Part shown: in pieces, positions 1 through 6,022 of the stretch
Layout of the letters: each line of letters starts with the position of its first letter
Numbering within the stretch: the stretch's first letter is position 1
From: Rhodopirellula sp.
GTDB lineage: Bacteria > Planctomycetota > Planctomycetia > Pirellulales > Pirellulaceae
Assembly: GCA_003513555.1 (NCBI GenBank)
Contig: DOPG01000374.1
Location: 7,394-13,415, forward strand
Length of the DNA: 6,022 nucleotides
Direction of reading: 5' to 3'
Position numbers and translations under genes: made by a program
The notes under the pieces: model-generated
Database searches by the model: none
The model's input: only the letters and a program-made list of their open reading frames with translations
What the model was told of the DNA's origin: nothing

Positions 1-76
1 CTGGCCCACCTTGTCCTGGCCCACCGATGCCTGGGCGTCCACCTCCCTGTCCGGGGCCTCCCTGTCTGGGGCCTCC
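1..76. repeat. Degenerate 15-bp periodic repeat encoding Gly-Gly-Pro-x-Gln
   Basis: Two adjacent 15-bp units (47-61 and 62-76) differ at one base (c52 versus t67). Further left, the 10-mer ctggcccacc recurs at 1-10 and 16-25, again 15 bp apart. On the minus strand each unit encodes a five-residue GGPxQ block of the Gly/Pro-rich protein. The array is interrupted between 26 and 46 and may continue past the left edge. It is a coding low-complexity repeat that could change length by slippage or recombination, not a CRISPR. Confidence 0.6.
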
Positions 77-232
77 AACGCCAGGTCCACCTCGCCCCCC
101 ACGTCCAGAGCCACCGGGGCCATTGTCCTCTTGCTGCACACCTCGTGGCTTTGTTTCACGCTGATCTTGAGCATCAGCTTGGAAACCAATCGTCAGCGTT
201 AAGACCACGCCTAAGCATGTAAGACATTTCAT
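1..232 (-). CDS. Secreted Gly/Pro/Gln-rich repeat protein, N-terminal part (3' end beyond window)
   Basis: I read this frame by hand on the minus strand. It opens with ATG at 232-230 and stays open for 77 codons to the left edge, so the C-terminal part is missing. An AGGA Shine-Dalgarno-like sequence (242-239) sits 6 nt before the ATG and supports this start. Residues 1-21 look like a Sec signal peptide: MK, then a hydrophobic run (LGVVLTLTIGF), then ADA followed by QD as a likely signal peptidase I site. No lipobox is seen. A short charged linker (about 22-39) leads into low-complexity sequence rich in Gly, Pro, Gln and Arg, with GGPxQ-type pentads. Planctomycetes have many exported proteins with such N-terminal linkers, some followed by EF-hand or other domains. 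The missing part would decide the class, so no function is assigned. It is divergent from the esterase gene. Confidence is high that it is coding and exported, low on its role. Confidence 0.72.
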   Translation of the reverse strand, partial: MKCLTCLGVVLTLTIGFQADAQDQRETKPRGVQQEDNGPGGSGRGGRGGPGVGGPRQGGPGQGGGRPGIGGPGQGGP

Positions 233-431
233 GGGATTTCCTGTTCAATTGTACTGTGTAAGATTTTGACGAATGATCAAGGCACACTCGGAGATACGTA
301 AGTGAACACCGCAGGATGTCTTGAGTTCTGGATCGCTTGGGTTTTGCCAGAAATTCACCGGGGGAGGCTGGCGTCCGCGTCTGGCGGTACTATAAACGGC
401 CTCACCACTCCGCATCCACAAGGCTTCTGCA
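233..431. promoter_or_regulatory. Divergent intergenic region between the repeat protein and the esterase gene
   Basis: These 199 nt separate two divergent starts and must hold the promoters of both genes unless these lie farther inside. Toward the esterase, tactat at 388-393 resembles a -10 box and would give a leader of roughly 30 nt, but no good TTGACA-like -35 lies 16-18 nt upstream. Toward the minus-strand gene, TACAAT (253-248 read on the minus strand) resembles a -10 box, but it is so near the start codon that the leader would be only about 10 nt, and its -35 is also poor. A short direct repeat CTGGCG occurs at 368-373 and 381-386. No riboswitch or clear operator is visible. The promoter calls are weak; the regulatory role of the region follows from gene orientation. 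Confidence 0.3.
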
Positions 432-1745
432 ATGAAAACCGCCAAGACGATGACCAAAAATGGTAGCTGGATTCCAATGGCAATGTTGGTTTGCTGGCTG
501 CAAACCGTCGTGGCGGCGGGGCTTTCCTATGGACAAGCCGTGGTTTCTGATTCGAAAGATCACTTAGAGCCATGGAAAGCTCAGCCCGCGTTGGTCAAAA
601 AGAATTCCCAAAGACGGAAAGAATTTAATTATCAGGAGTCCAGAGTTCCGGATTTTCAACTTCCTGATCCTTTGGTCAGTCAAACGGGGAAACCGATTGT
701 CACGGCAGCTGATTGGGGGCAAGTGAGACGTGAAGAGCTGATGTCTCTGTTTCGAAATGAAGTCTATGGTCAGCGTCCCGAGATTAGCTACTCACTGAGT
801 TTTGAGCAGGTTGAAGAGCAAAAAAATGTTTGGGATGGGGTGGCGACGGGCCGCAGTATGGTGGCAGTGGTGAGTATCGGTGACCAGCAGTACAGGTTTC
901 CCTTTGTGTTGTTCATTCCAAATGGAGTCCAGGGGCAAGTGCCGGCTGTGATTCACATCAACAACCGTTACTTTATTCCGTTGGAAAAAGCGATTCGAGA
1001 AAATGATCCATTTTGGCCTGCGAAGACAATCATTCAGCGTGGTTATGCCACCGCTTCTTTTCACACGTCTGATGTAGATCCGGATCAGAAAGATGGATAT
1101 CCCAACGGTATCCGTGCCTTTTTCGCGAGTGGTGCTCCCCCGACATCGAGAGCATGGCGCAGCTTGTCAGCTTGGGGTTGGGCGGCCAGCCGAGTGTTGG
1201 ACTATTTGCAAACGGTGTCTTTGATCGATGCAAGCAAAGTAGCTGTCGTTGGGCATTCGCGAGGTGGCAAAACCTCGTTGTGGGCAGCTTGCGAGGATCC
1301 ACGTTTTGCTGTGGCTTATAGCAATAATTCAGGGTGTGGTGGCGCTGCACTTTCGCGGCGTGCTTTTGGAGAAACGGTCGGTCGAATCACGTCCAGTTTT
1401 CCACACTGGTTCTGCGAGCCATTTTCGCAGTACGCACAACGGGAGTCCGAACTTCCTGTTGACCAGCACGAAGTGATGGCTTTGATTGCACCTCGATCAG
1501 TTTATGTCGCAAGTTCTGATGAGGACCTTTGGGCAGACCCCAAAGGTGAGTACGCATCGCTCGTCGCTGCTGCACCCGTGTTTGAGTTGCTAGGTAAACA
1601 GTCCATCACGGAAACAACCATGCCGGCGTTGAATACGCCCAGAATTGTGGGGAATACGGGCTACCACATACGCAGTGGCGGGCATGGTCTGGGGGAAGCC
1701 GATTGGAACTGGTTTCTGGACTTCACGGATACGGTGTTGAAGTAG
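432..1745 (+). CDS. Secreted CE15-type glucuronoyl esterase-like alpha/beta hydrolase
   Basis: Complete 437-residue protein. ATG 432 follows an AAGG (420-423) by 8 nt; ATG 450 is an alternative start that would still leave a signal peptide. Residues about 1-36 form an export signal with a hydrophobic core (IPMAMLVCWLQTVVAAG). The catalytic half carries the nucleophile elbow GHSRGGK (274-280) with Ser276 as nucleophile. Lys280, four residues on, matches the substrate-contacting Lys of characterised CE15 enzymes. It then carries SGCGGAALSRR (300-310), FPHWFC (323-328), LPVDQH (341-346), LIAPR (351-355), an acidic SSDEDLWADP loop (361-370) and GGHG with probable catalytic His418. This series is typical of bacterial CE15 glucuronoyl esterases, which cleave esters between (4-O-methyl)glucuronate of xylan and lignin alcohols. 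The acid position 23 residues after the Ser, Glu in fungal enzymes, is Asn299 here, so the acid is probably Glu364 or Asp365. Mature Cys: 287, 302 and 328. It probably acts in the periplasm or outside the cell. A related acyl esterase activity cannot be excluded. Confidence 0.85.
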   Translation: MKTAKTMTKNGSWIPMAMLVCWLQTVVAAGLSYGQAVVSDSKDHLEPWKAQPALVKKNSQRRKEFNYQESRVPDFQLPDPLVSQTGKPIVTAADWGQVRREELMSLFRNEVYGQRPEISYSLSFEQVEEQKNVWDGVATGRSMVAVVSIGDQQYRFPFVLFIPNGVQGQVPAVIHINNRYFIPLEKAIRENDPFWPAKTIIQRGYATASFHTSDVDPDQKDGYPNGIRAFFASGAPPTSRAWRSLSAWGWAASRVLDYLQTVSLIDASKVAVVGHSRGGKTSLWAACEDPRFAVAYSNNSGCGGAALSRRAFGETVGRITSSFPHWFCEPFSQYAQRESELPVDQHEVMALIAPRSVYVASSDEDLWADPKGEYASLVAAAPVFELLGKQSITETTMPALNTPRIVGNTGYHIRSGGHGLGEADWNWFLDFTDTVLK

Positions 1746-1893
1746 TCTCACGGCCCTGTGCGTGGTCATGCTCGTTTGCGGGCTCATGGTTCTTTTTCAC
1801 AGCGGGAACGGTGGCGTGGACTTGAGCGGTGAGTGGACCCGTTGCGTTGCGAGGCGGAGGGGCCTCGGGCAGGTTAGACAGCCCGCATGCTCG
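1746..1893. other. Convergent intergenic gap, no gene seen
   Basis: This 148-nt gap lies between the esterase stop (TAG, 1743-1745) and the DUF1501 stop (TAA on the minus strand, 1896-1894). Frames crossing it on either strand are shadows or too short to support. It contains two weak GC-rich inverted repeats: GAGGC/GCCTC at 1851-1855 and 1862-1866, and CGGGC/GCCCG at 1866-1870 and 1881-1885. Neither is followed by a T-run in either direction, so no classical intrinsic terminator is visible for either gene. A 10-mer, catgctcgtt, occurs at 1767-1776 and again at 1886-1895. Confidence 0.5.
1866..1885 (-). terminator. Weak hairpin just downstream of DUF1501 gene, possible terminator
   Basis: A 5-bp all-GC-rich stem (CGGGC with GCCCG) encloses a 10-nt loop and starts 9 nt after the DUF1501 stop codon. 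Its position suits transcription termination or 3'-end protection of the DUF1553-DUF1501 transcript. The stem is short and no U-tract follows, so this is only a candidate. Confidence 0.2.
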
Positions 1894-3399
1894 TTACAGC
1901 AGGATGTCGGTGAGGACACGGCCTTTTTGCGTTGGGCCGATCAGACGCTGGTTCAATCCCTGGTATGGGAAGTTGAATCGATAGGGATCGAGTCCCGTCT
2001 GTTGCAGGATCGTAGCCTGCAGGTCGCGAACACTGACGGGGTCTTCGATTGGATAATATCCTATTTCGTCGGTTTGTCCGTACATACCCGGTTTGATTCC
2101 TCCACCAGCCATCCACATCGTGAATGCATGTGGATGATGATCGCGACCAATGAAGCCTTTTACAAGTTTCTTGTTGACGTTGTTTTGCATCATGGGCGTG
2201 CGACCAAATTCACCGCCCCAGACAACCAGCGTTTCATCGAATAGGCCTCGTTGCTTCAAGTCAGCCAATAACGCCGCAATCGACTGGTCAATCTGACGAC
2301 ATTTGATTGGCAATGTTTCATCTATTGATTCCCCGGGGCTCGATCCATGGTGGTCCCATCCCCAGTCGTATAACTGTACAAACCGAACGCCATTTTCTAC
2401 CAAGCGTCGGGCAAGTAGGCAATTGTTTGCAAAGGTTGCATCGTCGCCCTTGTACAATGCACGCGGGTCGGCCGCTGTTTCTGCTTGCGACACAAAACCG
2501 GGTCGGGCACCGTACAGATCCAGAGTTTTCCGGGATTCCTTGCTTATGTCCATGACCTCCGGAACAGAAGTCTGCATTCGGTAGGCCAGTTCGTATTGGG
2601 CAATGCGAGTTAGGGTTTCCGGGTCACCAATGTGTTGATGCTGATAACGATTCAAATCGTTGAGTGCATCGAGCGTCTTTCGTCTTGCTGAGCGACTGAT
2701 CCCTTTGGGGTCTGATAGGTAAAGAATAGGATCACCGCCGTCGGTGCGACATTGAACCCCTTGGTAAACAGTTGGCAGAAATCCACTGCCCCAGAGTGAC
2801 TTTCCTGCACTGGGGGTTTTTCCCCCAGAGGAAAGTACGACGAAACCCGGCAGGTTTTCATTTTCACTGCCCAAGCCATAAGTGACCCACGATCCCATTG
2901 CCGGCGAACCGAGTAATGGATTTCCTGTTTGCATTAGCAATTGAGCTGGTGAGTGGTTGAATTGCTCGGTGCTAACAGAGCGGATTACACAGAGGTCATC
3001 TATTTGCCTGCACAGATTGGGCAGTAGTTCGCTTACCCACTGACCGGTTTCGCCGTGTTGCTTGTAGCTGAATTGAGGCCCCAGCATCTTGGGCGTGCCT
3101 TTGATGAAGGCGAACCGTTTGCCTTCAAGATATTCTTGCGGGCACTCTGTGTCGTGCAGTTTTGCCAACGCTGGTTTGTTTTCAAAAAGATCAAGCTGCG
3201 AGGGCGATCCGGCCATGTGAAGATAGATGACGGATTTGACCTTGGCCGGAATCCGGAAGGAGGCATCTTTGGCATATCCGTCACGTGCAAGAATCGAATT
3301 CAACGCCAGGGCCCCAAAGCCAAGTCCTGCTTGCCCAAAAAAATGTCTGCGAGTGACAGCACCAAGTTTTTGCAATCGTAGTGGAAGAGAATGGGGCAT
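1894..3399 (-). CDS. DUF1501 family protein with Tat signal (alkaline phosphatase-like fold)
   Basis: Complete 501-residue protein. The N-terminus has a twin-arginine motif TRRHFF (16-21) followed by a weakly hydrophobic segment (GLGFGALALNSILA), the usual Tat export signal of this family, so it is likely folded in the cytoplasm and exported. The start at 3399 keeps the Tat motif near the N-terminus; a GAAAG lies 7 nt upstream as a weak ribosome site. Family landmarks in order: YLHMAGSPSQLDLFENKP (59-76), FNHSPAQLLMQTGNP (147-161), YDWGWDHHG (344-352), WGGEFGRTP (394-402), GRDHHPHAF (418-426), AGGGIKPGMYG (431-441) and a C-terminal DLQATIL...FPYQGLNQRL block. DUF1501 belongs to the alkaline phosphatase/sulfatase-like clan; the His/Asp-rich motifs could bind metal, but no enzymatic activity has been established for this family that I know of. 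It lies 143 nt downstream of the DUF1549/DUF1553 gene on the same strand, the standard planctomycete arrangement. It is sometimes misnamed sulfatase in databases. Confidence 0.93.
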   Translation of the reverse strand: MPHSLPLRLQKLGAVTRRHFFGQAGLGFGALALNSILARDGYAKDASFRIPAKVKSVIYLHMAGSPSQLDLFENKPALAKLHDTECPQEYLEGKRFAFIKGTPKMLGPQFSYKQHGETGQWVSELLPNLCRQIDDLCVIRSVSTEQFNHSPAQLLMQTGNPLLGSPAMGSWVTYGLGSENENLPGFVVLSSGGKTPSAGKSLWGSGFLPTVYQGVQCRTDGGDPILYLSDPKGISRSARRKTLDALNDLNRYQHQHIGDPETLTRIAQYELAYRMQTSVPEVMDISKESRKTLDLYGARPGFVSQAETAADPRALYKGDDATFANNCLLARRLVENGVRFVQLYDWGWDHHGSSPGESIDETLPIKCRQIDQSIAALLADLKQRGLFDETLVVWGGEFGRTPMMQNNVNKKLVKGFIGRDHHPHAFTMWMAGGGIKPGMYGQTDEIGYYPIEDPVSVRDLQATILQQTGLDPYRFNFPYQGLNQRLIGPTQKGRVLTDILL

Positions 3400-3426
3400 A
3401 ATTAACTTTCAATCTCGGTTATTCGT

Positions 3427-3438
3427 TGCAAGCTTGCA
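3427..3438. repeat. 12-bp perfect palindrome in the DUF1553-DUF1501 spacer
   Basis: TGCAAGCTTGCA reads the same on both strands and lies 28 nt upstream of the DUF1501 start codon. It could be a dimeric regulator site or the core of a small RNA hairpin. It can also pair partly with the adjacent GAAGCT (AGCTT 3432-3436 with AAGCT 3442-3446). Such a palindrome can occur by chance in intergenic DNA, so its function is unproven. Confidence 0.3.
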
Positions 3439-3498
3439 GCCGAAGCTCGCTCGAACATTTTTGGGTTGTTTCGGGGTTTGTCGCACAGTTCTTTCGTG

Positions 3499-3512
3499 CC
3501 GTGTTTTCACGG
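3499..3512 (-). other. Small hairpin after the DUF1553 gene
   Basis: On the minus strand CCGTG and CACGG form a 5-bp stem with an AAAA loop, about 30 nt after the DUF1553 stop codon. There is no following U-tract, so an intrinsic terminator is unlikely. It could act as a processing or stability element between the two cistrons, or it may be chance. Confidence 0.2.
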
Positions 3513-3542
3513 TTGTTATTTGATCAGCGGTTCGTAGCAGCT

Positions 3543-6022
3543 TTACGGTTTCATAAGTGTTTCGTCCAGATTCAGCAGGACGCTGGCGATCACCATCAGC
3601 CTTGAATCGCCTTCGGTCAGGTTCGCTGCCTCCAGCAGGTCTTTGCCGTCCGAGAGTTCTTCTTCAAGAGAGTCATACAGCTTCACCAAGCGGCTGATTT
3701 CGTCATCTTCCGCCTCTCTAATCAGGACCATTTGAAAACCGGCGGCGAGTTTGGCTGTCAGATTTTCACCGGCCTTCTCCATCCGTTGTGCCAGTTTTCC
3801 AGCAGCCTCGAGGTACACGACATCATTCAGCGTGATCAATGCTTGCAGCGGTGTGTTGGTTCGGATGCGCCGGATTTGGCACACTTCTCCGCTGCCGGCG
3901 TCGAACGTTGTCATGGCTGGGTAAGGACTCGTTCTTTTCAGGTAGGTGTACAAGCCACGGCGATATCGATCGTCACCTTCCGCATTCTTCCACTTTTCAC
4001 CGCTGTAGGTTGATTTCCATATTCCTGCTGGTTGTGGCGGCATAACTGATGGACCGCCGATTTTCTCGACCAGCAGTCCAGCAACTGACAGTGCCTGGTC
4101 TCGCACCATTTCAGCACTCAGGCGGAATCGAGGAGCCCGCGAAAGTAGTCGATTTCTGGGATCAATCTTTAGCGACTGCTCGGTAATTGTTGAGCTTTGT
4201 TGATACGTCTGAGACATGACGATCGTCTTGAGCAGTTGTTTGAATGACCAGCCTTGTTCACGAAAATCAACTGCCAGCCAATCCAGTAATTCAGGGTGTG
4301 ATGGTGCCATTCCCTGTGTTCCAAAATCTTCTTCTGTTTCAACAAGCCCCGTACCGAAAATTCTTGCCCAAATGCGATTGACGGTAACGCGAGCGGTGAG
4401 TGGATTCTCTGGTGCCATTAGCCACTGAGCTACCCCGATCCGATTGACGGGCGCATCTGGTGGCAGGGAGGCAAATTTGGTCAGCACGGATGCAGTAACT
4501 TCTTCTCCCTGATCAAGAAAGTTGCCGCGATTATGGATACGGGTTGTACGCTGACGTTTCGCGTCCAAATCGAACATGACTGGCGTGCTAGGGATCTGCT
4601 TCTTGAAGTTTTGTAATTGGTTCTTCGCTGTTTCCGTTGCCTTAAGCCTCCGCATGGTCTCCGGAAACACTGTCTCGCTGAAAACTTTCTCTGGGTCCGG
4701 TTGCAGTTCGGCTCGCAGCCATTGGGTAGGATTTCGACTGACGGAGAAGAGGGAACGGGCTAGCAACAGGCCCTCACCGTATTGCTGTTCCAGCGTGACC
4801 TTCAAGATGCCACCCGAGACAGGAGATTCAAAATCAAATACGGCGGCTTGGGCTTCCTTGAATCGGGGTGATAGTCCCCAGCCCGCATCAGGTTTGCCAT
4901 CCAAAGCAGAAGCAACGTTCCAGCCGCGTTGTGAAAAGGTTGCACGGGGATTCTTCAATTTGATGGTTTTGAATTCACCACTTTGCTGCCGGAGTTCCAA
5001 TGTCAGTTCTCGGATAGCCACATTCTTGTCTTCCCAGTCACCTCCAGCGATCGACTTGGGGAAATAGTCAATCCGAAATGATGTGTAAGTCTTGCCATCA
5101 GGCAGATCTGGTAGTTCCAAGCTGAGTTGCCATGTGTCTTTTTGAGGTCGATCGCCACTGGCAATCAGTCGATGTTGTTCATCCTGACTCATTTGCACAC
5201 CGGACTCGGATTTGAATTCTTTGAGACGGAGTGGTTGCCAGAGTGGAGATTCTGCCAATTCTTTCTTCCATTCGGTAAATCGTTCAGCAAAATCGTCAGG
5301 ACGTTGGGATGATAGTTTTGTTGCCTGCTGTAGTTTCGTTGTCAATTCTGCGAGCCGATCTGCCTGGGCAGCGGTGGGGGTGGCATGAAACGGAGTTTCA
5401 TTGTCAGCATCTTGCGTCTGGTTGAAGTAGGCAAGAAACGAATAGTAGTCTCGTATGCTGATTGGATCGTATTTGTGTGAGTGGCATTTCGCACAGCCCA
5501 TCGTCAAACCCATCCAGACTTGTAGTGTCGTATCAACGCGATCTTTGACGGCGGCAAAGCGAAACTCTTCATTGTCTGTTCCACCTTCATCATTAGTCAT
5601 CGTGTTTCGGTGGAACGCTGTCGCCAGAATTTGATCATCCGTTCTGTTGGGCAACAGGTCACCACTGAGTTGTTCGATAGTGAACTGATCGAAGGGCATG
5701 TCGCGATTGAAGGCATCAATGACCCAGTCGCGGTATCGCCAGATGTTGCGATGTCGATCTTTCTCGTAGCCCTTGGTGTCGGCGTAGCGTGCCAAGTCCA
5801 ACCACATCCGGGCCCAGTGCTCGCCATAGGTATCGCTGTCAAGCAAACGATCCACAAGTACTTCGTATGCGATGGGCGAGTCGTCACGCAGGAAAAGTTT
5901 GGTGAGCTCTGGTGTTGGTGGCAAACCGGTTAGATCGAGTGCGGCTCGACGTAGTAGAGTGGCTCCGGCGGGCCTGGGGGGTTGTTTTAGTCCCGCCTTT
6001 TTTAAACCCTCTTGAATGAAAA
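3543..6022 (-). CDS. DUF1549-DUF1553 (PSCyt2-PSD1) exported cytochrome-type protein, 5' end beyond window
   Basis: The frame is open from the right edge to TAA at 3545-3543, giving 825 visible residues (numbered from the first full codon, 6020-6018). A TTG at 5924 is an internal Leu, not a start: residues before it continue the DUF1549 consensus (LLRRAALDLTG then LPPTP, 22-37). DUF1549/PSCyt2 covers about 1-210, with YGEHWARMWLDLARYAD (65-81) and a CAKCH c-type heme motif (176-180, bases 5495-5481). About 257-430 is a beta-rich insert resembling discoidin/F5-8C-like carbohydrate-binding modules, with SQRGW and LDGKPDAGWG. DUF1553/PSD1 covers about 500-800, with NPLTARVTVNRIW, FGTGLVETEEDFG, DPRNRLLSRAPRFRLSAE, RRGLYTY and C714 before RTNTPLQAL. 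The missing 5' part would normally hold a signal peptide and often a PSCyt1 cytochrome domain. The protein is probably exported and part of a DUF1501-linked pair; function is unknown, with redox or polysaccharide-related roles proposed. Likely co-transcribed with the DUF1501 gene. Confidence 0.93.
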   Translation of the reverse strand, partial: FIQEGLKKAGLKQPPRPAGATLLRRAALDLTGLPPTPELTKLFLRDDSPIAYEVLVDRLLDSDTYGEHWARMWLDLARYADTKGYEKDRHRNIWRYRDWVIDAFNRDMPFDQFTIEQLSGDLLPNRTDDQILATAFHRNTMTNDEGGTDNEEFRFAAVKDRVDTTLQVWMGLTMGCAKCHSHKYDPISIRDYYSFLAYFNQTQDADNETPFHATPTAAQADRLAELTTKLQQATKLSSQRPDDFAERFTEWKKELAESPLWQPLRLKEFKSESGVQMSQDEQHRLIASGDRPQKDTWQLSLELPDLPDGKTYTSFRIDYFPKSIAGGDWEDKNVAIRELTLELRQQSGEFKTIKLKNPRATFSQRGWNVASALDGKPDAGWGLSPRFKEAQAAVFDFESPVSGGILKVTLEQQYGEGLLLARSLFSVSRNPTQWLRAELQPDPEKVFSETVFPETMRRLKATETAKNQLQNFKKQIPSTPVMFDLDAKRQRTTRIHNRGNFLDQGEEVTASVLTKFASLPPDAPVNRIGVAQWLMAPENPLTARVTVNRIWARIFGTGLVETEEDFGTQGMAPSHPELLDWLAVDFREQGWSFKQLLKTIVMSQTYQQSSTITEQSLKIDPRNRLLSRAPRFRLSAEMVRDQALSVAGLLVEKIGGPSVMPPQPAGIWKSTYSGEKWKNAEGDDRYRRGLYTYLKRTSPYPAMTTFDAGSGEVCQIRRIRTNTPLQALITLNDVVYLEAAGKLAQRMEKAGENLTAKLAAGFQMVLIREAEDDEISRLVKLYDSLEEELSDGKDLLEAANLTEGDSRLMVIASVLLNLDETLMKP

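Noticed and set aside
1..76. Short periodic repeat considered as a CRISPR or noncoding satellite
   Set aside because: The 15-bp period keeps the reading frame and encodes GGPxQ pentads; there are no spacers.
11..202. Ser/Thr-rich plus-strand frame at the left edge
   Set aside because: It is the antisense shadow of the Gly/Pro-rich signal-peptide protein, which has a better start, Shine-Dalgarno and export signal.
248..271. TACAAT and TTGAC sequences as a full promoter for either divergent gene
   Set aside because: TACAAT on the minus strand is too near the start codon and has no proper -35. TTGAC at 266-270 has no -10 at 16-18 nt downstream on the plus strand.
1762..2244. 160-codon plus-strand open frame across the convergent gap
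   Set aside because: Most of it is antisense to the conserved C-terminus of the DUF1501 gene. Its product resembles no family I know and no ribosome site is convincing.
4576..5067. 163-codon open frame on the plus strand inside the DUF1549/DUF1553 gene
   Set aside because: It lies wholly antisense to a well-conserved coding region, has no recognisable domain or ribosome site, and its composition (Ser/Arg/Cys-rich) is that of a shadow frame.
1..6022. A defence system, mobile element or RNA gene
   Set aside because: No nuclease, transposase, integrase, toxin-antitoxin, terminal inverted repeats, target duplications, tRNA-like cloverleaf or CRISPR structure could be seen. The genes form an ordinary planctomycete neighbourhood.

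Overview
The window looks like a chromosomal segment from a planctomycete (Planctomycetota). The main evidence is a DUF1549/DUF1553 cytochrome-type gene followed by a Tat-exported DUF1501 gene. Such pairs are present in many copies in Planctomycetes and some Verrucomicrobia and are rare elsewhere. Base composition is moderate, apart from a GC-rich Gly/Pro-coding stretch at the left edge. Genus cannot be assigned from the sequence alone.

Layout from left to right: (1) the N-terminal part of a secreted Gly/Pro/Gln-rich protein on the minus strand, running off the left edge and easy to miss because its frame never closes inside the window; (2) a 199-nt divergent intergenic region; (3) a complete plus-strand gene for a secreted CE15-type glucuronoyl esterase-like alpha/beta hydrolase; (4) a 148-nt convergent gap; (5) a complete minus-strand DUF1501 gene; (6) a 143-nt spacer with two small inverted repeats; (7) a minus-strand DUF1549-DUF1553 gene that runs off the right edge, lacking its 5' end. 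Genes 7 and 5 are in the usual order and are probably co-transcribed (7 then 5).

The esterase, if true to family, cuts the ester between glucuronic acid side chains of xylan-like polymers and lignin or other alcohols. The DUF1549/DUF1553 and DUF1501 proteins are exported proteins of unproven function, often found near polysaccharide-degradation genes. A joint role in handling plant or algal polysaccharide outside the cytoplasm is plausible, but it is inference from proximity only; the esterase converges on the pair and is not in its operon. No RNA gene, CRISPR array, insertion sequence, attachment site or clear previously undescribed system was found. The most useful second looks are the replaced catalytic acid in the esterase, the truncated Gly/Pro-rich secreted protein, and the heme motif plus carbohydrate-binding-like insert in the DUF1549/DUF1553 protein.
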